This document shows, in pieces, positions 17,106 through 26,361 of a stretch of 64,000 nucleotides of DNA. How positions within the stretch are numbered: the first letter of the stretch is position 1; each line of letters starts with the position of its first letter. The DNA is from Marinimicrobium agarilyticum DSM 16975 (GTDB lineage Bacteria; Pseudomonadota; Gammaproteobacteria; Pseudomonadales; Cellvibrionaceae): assembly GCF_000423345.1 (NCBI RefSeq), contig NZ_AUHU01000012.1, positions 62,001-126,000 on the forward strand, written 5' to 3'. The notes beneath the pieces were generated by a model. The model searched no databases and was not told where the DNA came from. It worked only from the letters and a program-made list of their open reading frames with translations. The translations under genes were made by a program, and so were the position numbers.

Positions 17106-17882
17106 TTAACCGGCTCGGTGGGTGCCCAGCCGCTGGTTGATCTTGTCCGCTGTGGCGAGCACCGCCGCCACAATGGATTCCCGGTCGTGGTGGCGACCGA
17201 GGGTGGAGGTGAGCGACGAGGCGGCGACCGCTGCCGTCAGCCCCGAACCCGCCATGCCCACAAAGGCCGCACAGTCCGTAACGCCCATGGTGATGTCGCT
17301 GGGCGCGAAGTGATAACGGTCCCGCCGGATGGTCTCCAGTTCGGCGAGGAGCTGCTGTTTTTGTTCGGCGCTGAGGTGAGGTTCCTGCCCGGCGTCGATC
17401 AGCAGCTTTTCGAGCTGCTCCTCGCTGTAGTGCGCCAGCAGTACGCGCCCGGAGGTCGTCGAGAAGAGGGGGAACAGGGTGCCCTCGGAGATAGAGAGCG
17501 ACACTGGCTCGGGGCTTTTTACCTGGCTGACCACCATCAATTTTCCCTCATAAGGCACGCTCAGGTGGCAGGACTGCCCCACGGTTTCGGCCAACTCCAT
17601 CATGGGAAGCTGCGCCGCCTGCGTCAGTTGCTCAATGGGGGAGTGGGTGTGCGAGAGCGTGTACAACTTCAGTGATAAGCGATACTTGCCCGAGGACTCG
17701 TCCCGCAGGATATAGCCGCGTGCCTCCAGCCCCACCAGAACCCGGTAGATTTCATTGGGGCTGCGCCCCAAGCCGGTAGCGATCTCCGCTTGTGACAGGG
17801 GGGCTACGTTGTCGGACAGGTGCTCAAGGATATCCAGCCCCTTGTCCAGGGCCGGAGCAGAGTATTTGGCGGTTCGGTTCAT
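17106..17882 (-). CDS. IclR-family transcriptional regulator
   Basis: A 258-residue regulator. The N-terminal winged helix (about residues 10-75) has ALDKGLDILEHLSDN and LSQAEIATGLGRSPNEIYRVLVGLEARGYI, the IclR layout. The C-terminal effector-binding domain has GQSCHLSVPYEGKLMVVSQV and ends with SLTSTLGRH. IclR proteins commonly sense small organic or sugar acids. It is divergent from the CoA-linked unit at 18.0-26.7 kb, so it is the likely local regulator of that unit. The ATG at 17882 is preferred over a GTG at 17912 that adds ten atypical residues. Confidence 0.87.
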   Translation of the reverse strand: MNRTAKYSAPALDKGLDILEHLSDNVAPLSQAEIATGLGRSPNEIYRVLVGLEARGYILRDESSGKYRLSLKLYTLSHTHSPIEQLTQAAQLPMMELAETVGQSCHLSVPYEGKLMVVSQVKSPEPVSLSISEGTLFPLFSTTSGRVLLAHYSEEQLEKLLIDAGQEPHLSAEQKQQLLAELETIRRDRYHFAPSDITMGVTDCAAFVGMAGSGLTAAVAASSLTSTLGRHHDRESIVAAVLATADKINQRLGTHRAG

Positions 17883-17996
17883 CGTCGCTTCGTAGCTCCA
17901 TCGGTTATACACCAGCAGTATCGCAACCTCCGGAGCGGGACTCCAGGGAGCGTGTACGTCATTTGTGCAGTGCCCAAAAAAATTGGTTGAAAGAAA

Positions 17997-18008
17997 ACTG
18001 TCGACAAT
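17997..18008. promoter_or_regulatory. Operator-like site in the IclR divergent promoter region
   Basis: ACTGTCGACAAT is the reverse complement of ATTGTCGACAGT and fits the window motif. It lies in the 175-base gap between the IclR gene and the divergent solute-binding-like gene, 50 bases before the latter's start, followed by AT-rich sequence that could hold a -10 region. Confidence 0.5.
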
Positions 18009-18057
18009 TTACCATAGAATTCATCATTTAGATATGAATGAATTGAGCGGAGTTGAG

Positions 18058-19209
18058 ATGAGTCAATCGGTTACTGAATTAAAAGGCATCACTTGGGGGC
18101 ACACCCGGGGCTACGTGCCCATGACAGCGACGGCCCAACGCTTTGAAGAGTTGAACCCGGGGGTGCGCATCACCTGGAGTAAACGCTCCCTGCAGGCTTT
18201 TGCGGACCAGCCCATTGATGAGCTGGCGAAAGAATATGACTTACTGGTGATCGACCACCCCTGGGCCGGCTTTGCCGCTCAAACCGGGGTGATTGTGCCC
18301 TTGGAAGATTGGGTGGGTGAGGACTTTCTCGCAGACCAGGCGGCGAACACGGTTGGCCATTCCCACGAAAGCTACCGGTATGCCGATCAACAGTGGGCTC
18401 TGGCCATTGATGCCGCCACCCCGGTGGCCGCCGCACGTATGGACTTGCTGGAGGAGGCGGGCGTGGGCATGCCCCAGACCTGGGATGACCTGATGGCCTT
18501 GGCCAAGCAGGGCAAAGTGGCCGTGCCCTCGATTCCGCAGGATACGTTGATGAACTTCTACATGCTGTGTTGCACCCTGGGGGAAGACCCCTGTGTCAGC
18601 GACGGGGAAGTGGTCAGCGAAGCCGTTGGCACTGAAGCCCTGCAGCGGTTGCGCGACCTGTCCGTACACCTGGACCGCCAATGCTTTGACTGGAACCCCA
18701 TCAAAGTCTATGAGGCGATGACGCGGACTGACGATTTCGCCTACTGCCCCTTCGCCTATGGGTATGCAAACTATGCCAAACCTAATTACGCACGTCGGTG
18801 CCTGAAGTTTGCGGACGTAGTGGCGCTGGAAAACGGCGAGCGCTGTCGGACCACGTTGGGGGGCACAGGCCTGGCCATTTCTGCCAGCTCCAACCATAAA
18901 GAGATAGCGGCGGAATACGCCCGGTTTGTCGCTAATGCGGACATGCAGAAAGGCTTCTATATTGAGTTTGGTGGTCAGCCGGGTTATCGCCAGGCGTGGT
19001 TGGATGAAACCGCCAATCAGGTGTCCGACAATTACTTTGTCGATACGCTGCCTGCACTGGATCGCGCGTTTTTGCGGCCCCGCTACCACGGCCATATGAA
19101 TTTTCAGGACAACGCCGGTGCCCCGATTCGCGAATACCTGATGGACGGGGGCGACGAAAAGGCGCTGCTGGCGCACCTGAATAAACTGTACCAAACCTCG
19201 AAAGGCTGA
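18058..19209 (+). CDS. ABC-type solute-binding-like protein without signal peptide
   Basis: A 383-residue protein of the extracellular solute-binding family 1 type: [10 protein letters not shown] at the start, [10 protein letters not shown], a central [17 protein letters not shown], and LGGTGLAIS in the second lobe. Such proteins normally present sugars to an ABC permease. Here no signal peptide or lipobox is present from either possible start (18034 or 18058), and no permease or ATPase gene is near. GGAG six bases before 18058 decides that start. It is the first gene of a tight unit with two CoA-transferases four bases downstream. It could be a cytoplasmic ligand-binding or chaperone-like subunit, or have lost export; its function is unknown. 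Confidence 0.75.
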   Translation: MSQSVTELKGITWGHTRGYVPMTATAQRFEELNPGVRITWSKRSLQAFADQPIDELAKEYDLLVIDHPWAGFAAQTGVIVPLEDWVGEDFLADQAANTVGHSHESYRYADQQWALAIDAATPVAAARMDLLEEAGVGMPQTWDDLMALAKQGKVAVPSIPQDTLMNFYMLCCTLGEDPCVSDGEVVSEAVGTEALQRLRDLSVHLDRQCFDWNPIKVYEAMTRTDDFAYCPFAYGYANYAKPNYARRCLKFADVVALENGERCRTTLGGTGLAISASSNHKEIAAEYARFVANADMQKGFYIEFGGQPGYRQAWLDETANQVSDNYFVDTLPALDRAFLRPRYHGHMNFQDNAGAPIREYLMDGGDEKALLAHLNKLYQTSKG

Positions 19210-19213
19210 ACGT

Positions 19214-20359
19214 ATGAAACTGCCGCTTGAGGGCCTGACGGTTCTCGAATTCAGTCAGTATTTGGCGGGGCCCTACGCCGGTTTGAGAATGGCAGACCTC
19301 GGCGCGCGGGTGATCAAAATCGAGCGCCCGGGCGCTGGCGATGCCTGTCGGAAGTTGGCGACTAAAAACCTGTGGGCGGACGGAGATTCCGTCCTGTTTC
19401 ACACCATCAATCGTAACAAGGAAAGCTTTACGGCCAACCTGAAAGACCCGGACGACCTGGAGCGGGTGCGCCGCCTGGTGGCACAGGCAGATGTAATGAC
19501 CCATAACTTTCGCCCGGGCATTATGGATCGCCTGGGGCTGGACTATGACAGCGTCTACGAGTTGAACCCGAGCATTGTGTACGGTGAGGTCAGCGGTTAT
19601 GGCGAGTCAGGCCCCTGGCGCGACCGGCCGGGTCAGGACCTGCTGGCGCAATCGGTGTCCGGGCTGACCTGGTTGAGCAACACGGCGGATAAACCGCCTA
19701 CGCCCTTTGGTATTGCGGTGGCGGACATGCTGTGCGGCACCCACTTGGCGCAGGGCATTCTGGCCGCGCTGGTGCAACGTAGGCGAAGCGGGCAGGGCAG
19801 CAAGGTCAGCGTCAGTTTGCTGGAATCCATTCTGGATCTGCAGTTCGAAGGGCTGACGGTATTTCTGAATCAGGGGCAACAAATGCCCCAGCGAAGCGCA
19901 GTGGCCGGAGCGCACGTCTACCTCGGTGCGCCCTACGGCATTTATCCAACCGCCGATGGTCATATTGCGCTCTCTATGGGCTCCCTGGAGACACTGTGCT
20001 GTGCCCTCGGTTGCACCGGCCTGGAGATGTTCGATACGCCCCAGGCGCAGTTTGACCACCGCGATGACATCAAGGCCCGCCTCTCCGAACATTTGCGCAC
20101 GCAGACCACACACCACTGGCTCTCGGTGTTGGAGCCGGAGGGCTACTGGTGCTCGGACGTGCTCGACCATCAGCGTTTGACCGAAGAAGAGGCCTACCAG
20201 GTTTTGGAAATGGAGCAGACGGTCTCCAGGGGAGACGCGGTCAGTCTGCGGACGACTCGCTGTCCCATCCGAATCAACGGAGAAAAGTTGTTTTCTTCCC
20301 GAGCGGCACCGGTCTTGGGTGATTCGACCGAACGGATTACGAAGGAGTTCTCGCTGTGA
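19214..20359 (+). CDS. CaiB/BaiF-type (family III) CoA-transferase, first copy
   Basis: A 381-residue family III CoA-transferase. [17 protein letters not shown] and [12 protein letters not shown] are the N-terminal family hallmarks. Asp171 in IAVADMLCG aligns with the catalytic aspartate of formyl-CoA transferase, which forms the acyl-anhydride intermediate. The enzyme moves CoA between carboxylic acids. It begins four bases after the solute-binding-like gene, and its stop overlaps the start of a second CoA-transferase by four bases. Paired family III genes can encode heteromeric enzymes, as in succinyl-CoA:malate or benzylsuccinate CoA-transferases. The acid it activates is unknown. Confidence 0.88.
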   Translation: MKLPLEGLTVLEFSQYLAGPYAGLRMADLGARVIKIERPGAGDACRKLATKNLWADGDSVLFHTINRNKESFTANLKDPDDLERVRRLVAQADVMTHNFRPGIMDRLGLDYDSVYELNPSIVYGEVSGYGESGPWRDRPGQDLLAQSVSGLTWLSNTADKPPTPFGIAVADMLCGTHLAQGILAALVQRRRSGQGSKVSVSLLESILDLQFEGLTVFLNQGQQMPQRSAVAGAHVYLGAPYGIYPTADGHIALSMGSLETLCCALGCTGLEMFDTPQAQFDHRDDIKARLSEHLRTQTTHHWLSVLEPEGYWCSDVLDHQRLTEEEAYQVLEMEQTVSRGDAVSLRTTRCPIRINGEKLFSSRAAPVLGDSTERITKEFSL

Positions 20360-21510
20360 CCAGACCACTTGAGGGGATACGCGTCCTCGACTTTACCCAG
20401 TTTCTGGCCGGCCCGGTCGCCACCCTGCGGCTGAGTGACTTGGGCGCTCGGGTCATAAAAGTGGAGCACTACGAGCAGGGAGATCTCACACGGAAAATTT
20501 ACGCACCTCAGCTGAACCTCGATGGTGAGTCGGCGTTTTTTCAAGCCATTAACCGGGATAAGGAGAGCCTCAAGGTTAACCTTAAAAACGCGGAGGACCA
20601 TGCGCTGATCTCTCGCCTCGTGGCGGCCTCGGATGTTGTCGTTCACAATTTTCGCCCCGGTGTCATGAACCGTCTCGGCCTCGACTATGACACCCTGAAG
20701 AGCGTCAACCCGACGCTGGTGTACGGCGAGATTTCCGGTTACGGGGCAGACGGACCCTGGCGTCACAAGCCCGGTCAGGACCTTCTGGTTCAGGCGTTGT
20801 CCGGGTTGACTCAGCTCAGCGGTGCGGAGAGTGACGGCCCGGTGCCCATGGGCCTGGCCGTTGCCGATTACCTGGCTGGCTCGCAATTGGTGCAAGGCGT
20901 TCTGGCAGCGCTGGTCAGTGGAGAAGGGACGCGTGTTGAGGTCAGTATGCTCGAAGCGATATTGGACTTTCAGTTCGAGCCGCTGACGTTGTTTTATCAG
21001 GATGGTGAACCGGTCAGTCGTGGCGAACAGAACCCCGCCCACTCACTGGTCGCGGCCCCCTATGGACTCTACCAAACGCAAAACGGTTATTTGGCACTGG
21101 CCATGGGCTCCATTACCGCATTGGCGGAACTGTTGGCGTGCGAGCCGCTAAAAGCGTACGACGATCCGAGCCGTTGGTTTGAGCTGCGGGACCCCATCAA
21201 AAAAGTATTGGCCAAGCACCTGAACACTCAAACTACCGAACACTGGCTGGGCATATTGGAGCCAGCGGACATTTGGTGCGCACCGGTGTTGAACTGGCGC
21301 GAGTTGGTTGAGCATGACGGCTTTAAGGCGTTATCCATGCTGCAAAGCGTGACCAATAGCCGCGGCTTTGAGTATCAAACCACCCGTTGCCCCATCCGCT
21401 TTAACAATGAGCGGCTCACAGCCCATTGCGCCGCGCCACTGTTGGGAGAGCACAGTGACGCCATAAAATATGAGTTTGCCAACGAGGTTCCCCATGGTTC
21501 CCACAACTGA
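20356..21510 (+). CDS. CaiB/BaiF-type (family III) CoA-transferase, second copy
   Basis: A 384-residue paralogue of the preceding protein, sharing [19 protein letters not shown]-type N-terminus, [16 protein letters not shown] and the catalytic LAVADYLAG motif, so both copies keep the aspartate. The start is GTG at 20356 overlapping the upstream stop as GTGA. Both the shared motifs along the whole length and the coupling suggest duplication followed by retention as a two-subunit enzyme or as two enzymes for different acids. Its end overlaps the hydratase gene by 17 bases. Confidence 0.88.
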   Translation: MTRPLEGIRVLDFTQFLAGPVATLRLSDLGARVIKVEHYEQGDLTRKIYAPQLNLDGESAFFQAINRDKESLKVNLKNAEDHALISRLVAASDVVVHNFRPGVMNRLGLDYDTLKSVNPTLVYGEISGYGADGPWRHKPGQDLLVQALSGLTQLSGAESDGPVPMGLAVADYLAGSQLVQGVLAALVSGEGTRVEVSMLEAILDFQFEPLTLFYQDGEPVSRGEQNPAHSLVAAPYGLYQTQNGYLALAMGSITALAELLACEPLKAYDDPSRWFELRDPIKKVLAKHLNTQTTEHWLGILEPADIWCAPVLNWRELVEHDGFKALSMLQSVTNSRGFEYQTTRCPIRFNNERLTAHCAAPLLGEHSDAIKYEFANEVPHGSHN

Positions 21511-22330
21511 TACCAGTGACGCGGCCACAAAAAGTGGCACATCAACAACGGCTGACTCTGTCGTTAGCGTCAGCCTGGCACAGGGTGTTGCGCAAATTAC
21601 GCTGAACCGTCCTCCCGCGAACGCCTATAACCTCTCGGTCCAGCAGGCCCTTTATGAAGCGGTGGCGGACGTGGACCAGCGCTCCGATGTTCTGGTGGCC
21701 GTATTGCGTAGCGCCAGTGATCGGTTTTTCTGTGCGGGTGCGGACATCAAGGAGTTCCAGAGTAATTCCGTGGCGGACAATCAGGCCATGGTCGAACAAG
21801 CGCGTCGAACGCTGGGCGCCATGGAGCGCAGTGGCGTGCTCTTTATCGCTCAAATCGGCGGCCACGCCCTTGGCGGTGGTCTGGAGCTCGCGATGGCGTG
21901 TGATGTTCGGTTTGCCGCGCGTGGTTCGTACCGTTTGGGGCTGACGGAAATCAAGCTTGGGCTGATTCCCGGTAATGGCGGCACTCAGCGCCTGACCCGT
22001 CTGGTGGGAATGCCCCGCGCGCTGGAACTGTTGGCATCGGGCGATCCGTTTGGGGTGGAAGAGGCGGCCCGCTGGGGACTGATCAACCGCCTGTGCGAAG
22101 CCGACGCGCTTGAGTCGGAAACGATGGCGTATGCCAAGCAGGTAGCGGCCGGCCCAGCGCTGGCGTTGGCGGCGAGCAAGCGGGCCGTTCGGGACGGCGG
22201 TGAACTGCCGTTGGCCGAGGGGCTGGCAAGGGAGCAGGCACTGGCGGACGGCTTATATGACACCCGGGACGCCAAGGAGGGTTTTCAGGCCTTCCTGGAA
22301 AAGCGGCCACCCCAATTCACCGGTCGCTAA
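21494..22330 (+). CDS. Enoyl-CoA hydratase/isomerase (crotonase family)
   Basis: A 278-residue crotonase-family protein. The oxyanion-hole region CAGADIKEF and GGGLELAMACD, together with TEIKLGLIPGNGGTQRL, are typical. Glu131 and Glu152 match the two catalytic glutamates of true hydratases, so addition of water to an enoyl-CoA is more likely than simple isomerisation. A 20-odd residue Ser/Thr-rich N-terminal extension precedes the domain. It overlaps the CoA-transferase gene, with GAGG before the ATG. In context it should act on the CoA thioester made by the transferases. A hydratase-lyase releasing an aldehyde for the next gene product is possible but not shown by the sequence. Confidence 0.88.
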   Translation: MVPTTDTSDAATKSGTSTTADSVVSVSLAQGVAQITLNRPPANAYNLSVQQALYEAVADVDQRSDVLVAVLRSASDRFFCAGADIKEFQSNSVADNQAMVEQARRTLGAMERSGVLFIAQIGGHALGGGLELAMACDVRFAARGSYRLGLTEIKLGLIPGNGGTQRLTRLVGMPRALELLASGDPFGVEEAARWGLINRLCEADALESETMAYAKQVAAGPALALAASKRAVRDGGELPLAEGLAREQALADGLYDTRDAKEGFQAFLEKRPPQFTGR

Positions 22331-22429
22331 GCCCTCGGGATTTAGGGGCTATCTGAAAGACATTGTTTGAAAAAACATACTTCAATAATTGTATTCCAAT
22401 AACAAGCGGCGTGAACGAGGAGCAGAATC

Positions 22430-23881
22430 ATGACTACGTCCCTGCAACACTACCCGTGTTATATCGATGGCCAGTGGGTGGACGCCTCCAATGGCGCCAC
22501 CTTCACCGTAGAAAACCCGGCGACCGAAGAGGTTTGGGCAACCATCCCCGACTGCACGGTGGAAGACGCCGACCGCGCTCTGAAAAGTGCGCAAAAGGCT
22601 CAGTTGGACTGGCAGGCGCTTCCCGCGATTGAGCGCGGCCGGCATTTGCTGGCAATCGTGGAAGGCTTGAAGGCACGACGGGAAGAGTTTGTTCGCCTGT
22701 TGGTGCTGGAGCAGGGCAAAACCACACCGGAAGCGCAGGGGGAGTTCGACGATACGCTGAATTACCTGACGTACTCGGCGGAAGCCGCCCGGCGCATTGA
22801 AGGCAACATTTACCCTTCGGACAACCCCAACGAACAGATCTGGATTCAAAAAGTGCCTTATGGGGTAACGTTGGGTCTGTGCGCCTACAACTTCCCGTTG
22901 GCGTTGATCGGGCGGAAAGTCGGACCAGCGCTGGTAACGGGCAACACCATGGTGCTCAAGCCCCACGAGGCGACGCCGGTAACCGCCTCTCTGTTCTGCC
23001 AGGTGGCGCACGAGGCAGGTTTGCCGCCGGGTGTACTGAACCTGGTGAGCGGTACGGGCATTACCCTTAGCTCCCACCTGGTCTCCAGCCCGATGACTCG
23101 TCTGGTTTCCTTGACTGGCAGTACGCGTGCAGGGCAGGCGATTTACAAGGCCTCGTCCGAAAATGTCTCTGGCCTGGTGCTAGAGCTGGGAGGCAAGGCG
23201 TCGTTTGTGGTACTTGAAGACGCCGACCTGGAGAAAGCAGCCGATGCCGCGGTGATCTCTCGCTTTGCCAACTGTGGCCAGGTGTGTATCTGTAACGAGC
23301 TGGTTCTGGTGCAGGAGTCCATCGCCGACAAGTTCGAAGCCATGGTGCTGGAGCGCGTCAAAAAGATTCGCTACGGCCAGCCGGACTCGGAGGTGGATAT
23401 GGGGCCAAGCGTGACCGGTGCGAGCATCGAACGGGTGAACGGCCTGGTTCAGGAAAGCATCAAAAAAGGCGCGCAGGTCGCCACCGGTGCAAAGCGTCCT
23501 GAGGGCTCCGAATTTGAAAAAGGCCACTGGTATGAACCCACGGTACTGACTCAGGTGACGGCTGATATGCCGGTGGCAACGGACGAGATTTTCGGGCCTG
23601 TGCTGCCCATTATCCGGGTCAAGGATTACGAGGAAGCGCTGGCCATTACCAATGACCGGGAGGATGGTCTGTCGTCCTATATCTTCACCAAAGACATCAA
23701 GAAAATCATGCATGCCGTCCATCATATGCAAGTGGGTACGGTCTTCGTGAATCAGCCGATTTCCGGGTATATCCAGGGTTATCACTCCGGCCACAAGCGC
23801 AGCGGCGTTGGCGGCGAGGACGGCGTTTACGGCATTGAAAACTATCTGCAAAAACGTGCCGTCTATTTTAATTACGAATAA
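22430..23881 (+). CDS. NAD(P)-dependent aldehyde dehydrogenase, AldA-like
   Basis: A 483-residue aldehyde dehydrogenase. Cys286 in GQVCICN is the catalytic thiol, Glu252 in LELGGK the general base, and LTGSTRAG and NFPLALIGRK contribute to cofactor binding. Overall layout is close to E. coli AldA (lactaldehyde/glycolaldehyde dehydrogenase). Two roles fit: oxidation of 3,6-anhydro-L-galactose to the acid used by the cycloisomerase at 11.3 kb, or oxidation of an aldehyde from the adjacent CoA-linked enzymes. Family members of both kinds exist and sequence does not separate them. GAGGAG lies close before the ATG. The 99-base upstream gap may hold a separate promoter. Confidence 0.88.
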   Translation: MTTSLQHYPCYIDGQWVDASNGATFTVENPATEEVWATIPDCTVEDADRALKSAQKAQLDWQALPAIERGRHLLAIVEGLKARREEFVRLLVLEQGKTTPEAQGEFDDTLNYLTYSAEAARRIEGNIYPSDNPNEQIWIQKVPYGVTLGLCAYNFPLALIGRKVGPALVTGNTMVLKPHEATPVTASLFCQVAHEAGLPPGVLNLVSGTGITLSSHLVSSPMTRLVSLTGSTRAGQAIYKASSENVSGLVLELGGKASFVVLEDADLEKAADAAVISRFANCGQVCICNELVLVQESIADKFEAMVLERVKKIRYGQPDSEVDMGPSVTGASIERVNGLVQESIKKGAQVATGAKRPEGSEFEKGHWYEPTVLTQVTADMPVATDEIFGPVLPIIRVKDYEEALAITNDREDGLSSYIFTKDIKKIMHAVHHMQVGTVFVNQPISGYIQGYHSGHKRSGVGGEDGVYGIENYLQKRAVYFNYE

Positions 23882-23905
23882 TACGTTCAGTAAGGGGTTG
23901 TATTA

Positions 23906-26272
23906 ATGTCTAGAATCAATTTGGACCTCAGCGGCCACCGCTGGCAAATGGAAAAAATGCGCCCGGGGCAGGGTATCCGGGAGGAGCTGCATCTGTTGCC
24001 CGCCGAATACCAGGGGACCACGTTCAGCTGGAATTTCGCCACCGTGCCCGGCGACGTCTACACCGATCTGTACCGCACCGGCGAGCTGGAAGACCCGTAC
24101 TTTGGCCGCAATATGCACAAAGCCAAATGGGCTCAGGAATACGAGTGGTGGTACAGCCACCGATTCGCGGTGCCGGAATCCATGAAGGGGAAAGTCATTC
24201 GGCTGCTTTTTGAGGGTGTGGATTACAGCTGTGATGTCTGGCTGAACGGTCACCACCTGGGGCGCCACGAGGGCATGTTCTCCGGGTTTGAGTTCGACAT
24301 CACCGAGTTCATCAATTTTGATGACTGGCGTGACGGCTCGAACATGCTGATGATCAAGCTGGACCCGCCGCCCAAGAATTATCGCCTGTGTGGTGGCAAG
24401 AAAGTCAACTTCTCCGGGGACTACTTTACCGGCCTGGTGCCCTTTGGCATCTGGCGACCAATCCGTATCGAAGCGACTGACGCCGTGCGCATCAACAACG
24501 TTCGCGCTGATGTCAGCCTGCCGCAACCCGGCGAGGCGGCGGTGGATGTTCTGGTGGATGTGTGGAACCACGGAGACAAGCCGGTGACCGCGGATCTGGA
24601 ATTCGCGCTGTCCGGGCGTAACTGTGAGGCGACTCCCGTCGGTGAAACGAAAAGCGTTCGGTTGGAGCCCGGTTTAAACACCCTTGAACAACGTCTGACC
24701 GCGACAGATCCAAAACTGTGGTGGCCCTGGGATATGGGAGACCAGAACCTCTACAACCTGGACGTCAGTGTCGAGAAAGAGGGCGGTGGTAGTGACCAGC
24801 AGCAAGAAGTGATCGGGCTGCGGGAAATTCGCATGGAGATGAATCCGGGTTTCACCCCGGAGGAAACCGAGTACCCCTGGACGTTTGTGGTCAACGGCAA
24901 ACGGCACTTCCTTCGCTCGGCGTGCTGGGGTGGCCAGCCCTCGCTGCTCTATGGGCGCAATAACCTGAAGAAGTACGAGGATCGGGTGGCCATGGTCAAG
25001 GAGGCCAACATCAACAACTTGCGGATTTTCGGATGGCACCCGCCGGAGATTCCGGATTTCTACCGGTTGTGTGATGAGTTGGGTATTACCGTCTGGACCA
25101 ACTTTACTCTGGCGACCCAGGCTTACTCGAAAGAAGACGCCTTTGTGAAGGATGTACTGCACGAGTGCCGGGCCATTGTTCGAGAGCGTCGCAATCACCC
25201 CTCCCAAATTTTCTGGATGGGCGGTGAAGAGGTATTCTTCTCAGGCGCCCACGAAGAGAGCGGCAACCGCTATCTGATGGATGTGATCGGGGACGAGGTA
25301 AAAAGCTGCACCAATGTTCCCTATGGCTTGGCATCGCCGCTCAGTTCGGAGTCGGCGGTCAATATGGGCTTTAAGCCCAAAGAGTCCATTCACGCCAACG
25401 AGCACTACTATCAGGGTGGTGCGGAGTTTATGGAAGAGTATTACCCGGAGTTGGACTGCGCGATCGTGCCAGAGCTGACCGCCGCCTCAGCGCCCTCTGT
25501 GGAGAGCTTGAAAAAGTTTATTCCTGAAGACGAACTGTGGCCAATGGGAGTGAGCTGGGCCTATCACTGGGCGGATATAGATGTTCTGAAAAACCTCAAC
25601 TTCGAAGTCTTTGACGATTATCGAACCGGCTCGCTGGAAGAGTTTGTGGAAGCCACACAGATCGCCCAGGGGACCGTGATCCAGTTCGCGCTGGAAACCT
25701 ATCGTCGCCGCAAGCCCAAGATGAGCGGTGTGGCCATTTGCCACTTTATGACGCACTGGCCGGACATCAAATGGGGCGTCATCGATTACTATGGTGAGAA
25801 AAAGCGGTCGTTTGACTATCTCAAACGCACCTATCAGCCGTTGTTGCCCAGCCTGCAGTTTGACCGCCGGCGCTGGCAGGCCGGTGAAGCCTTTAACGCC
25901 CAAATCTGGGTGGTGAATGACTACCAGTACGAACATGAAGCGCTGACGCTGGAGTGGACGCTTCGCTACCAGGACAGGGAAACCGGTGTGGCCGGCCACA
26001 AGGTCATCGACGTTGCCGAAGATAGCTCTTCCCATTATGCGGACATAAAGTGGTCGCTTCCCAGCAATGCGCAAGGGCAGTTCACGGTATCGTTGGTGCT
26101 TAAAAACGCCTCGGGAGAGGTGGTGGCAGACAACGACTACGTGCTGTTGGTGGGAGACCAGAAGGCGGCGAAGGCGCAGAGCCTGGCCTATCTGGCGGAA
26201 GCACAAGAACGCCTGGACCAGTTCGGACACAACGTCTATCGGTACTGGCCGGACCGTTGGCAGGTGGAATAA
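23906..26272 (+). CDS. Glycoside hydrolase family 2 enzyme, beta-mannosidase-like, cytoplasmic
   Basis: A 788-residue GH2-type protein with no signal peptide. The N-terminal sugar-binding domain has WNFATVPGDVYTDL and GVDYSCDVWLNG; a beta-sandwich follows, then the TIM barrel from about residue 330 with RIFGWHPPE, and a C-terminal beta-domain. The acid/base region reads FWMGGEE: Glu442 is kept, but the usual Asn before it is Glu441. The nucleophile region is VPELTAAS instead of SEFG-like. This is a divergent subgroup, so the substrate (mannoside, glucuronide, galactoside or another) is open. It lies 24 bases after the dehydrogenase gene and is followed by a clear terminator, making it the last gene of the main CoA-linked unit. 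Confidence 0.82.
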   Translation: MSRINLDLSGHRWQMEKMRPGQGIREELHLLPAEYQGTTFSWNFATVPGDVYTDLYRTGELEDPYFGRNMHKAKWAQEYEWWYSHRFAVPESMKGKVIRLLFEGVDYSCDVWLNGHHLGRHEGMFSGFEFDITEFINFDDWRDGSNMLMIKLDPPPKNYRLCGGKKVNFSGDYFTGLVPFGIWRPIRIEATDAVRINNVRADVSLPQPGEAAVDVLVDVWNHGDKPVTADLEFALSGRNCEATPVGETKSVRLEPGLNTLEQRLTATDPKLWWPWDMGDQNLYNLDVSVEKEGGGSDQQQEVIGLREIRMEMNPGFTPEETEYPWTFVVNGKRHFLRSACWGGQPSLLYGRNNLKKYEDRVAMVKEANINNLRIFGWHPPEIPDFYRLCDELGITVWTNFTLATQAYSKEDAFVKDVLHECRAIVRERRNHPSQIFWMGGEEVFFSGAHEESGNRYLMDVIGDEVKSCTNVPYGLASPLSSESAVNMGFKPKESIHANEHYYQGGAEFMEEYYPELDCAIVPELTAASAPSVESLKKFIPEDELWPMGVSWAYHWADIDVLKNLNFEVFDDYRTGSLEEFVEATQIAQGTVIQFALETYRRRKPKMSGVAICHFMTHWPDIKWGVIDYYGEKKRSFDYLKRTYQPLLPSLQFDRRRWQAGEAFNAQIWVVNDYQYEHEALTLEWTLRYQDRETGVAGHKVIDVAEDSSSHYADIKWSLPSNAQGQFTVSLVLKNASGEVVADNDYVLLVGDQKAAKAQSLAYLAEAQERLDQFGHNVYRYWPDRWQVE

Positions 26273-26292
26273 GCAAATGCCTTGAGGTGTGC

Positions 26293-26319
26293 ACCGGGCT
26301 TACCAGGCCCGGTTTTTTT
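26293..26319 (+). terminator. Intrinsic terminator after the GH2 gene
   Basis: ACCGGGC (26293-26299) pairs perfectly with GCCCGGT (26307-26313) around a seven-base loop, and a run of T to 26319 follows. This is a standard rho-independent terminator on the plus strand. Confidence 0.85.
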
Positions 26320-26361
26320 GAATCAAAAAATCGAATGACTACTGACCGGAGAAACTACGCT

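Noticed and set aside
18241-19194. A 317-codon minus-strand frame opposite the solute-binding-like gene
   Set aside because: Shadow frame; the plus-strand protein shows a coherent fold and is coupled to downstream genes.
22389-22401. ATTGTATTCCAAT before the aldehyde dehydrogenase gene as another operator
   Set aside because: The arms are 13 bases apart overall and the right arm lacks the ACA core, so it does not fit the other sites well enough.
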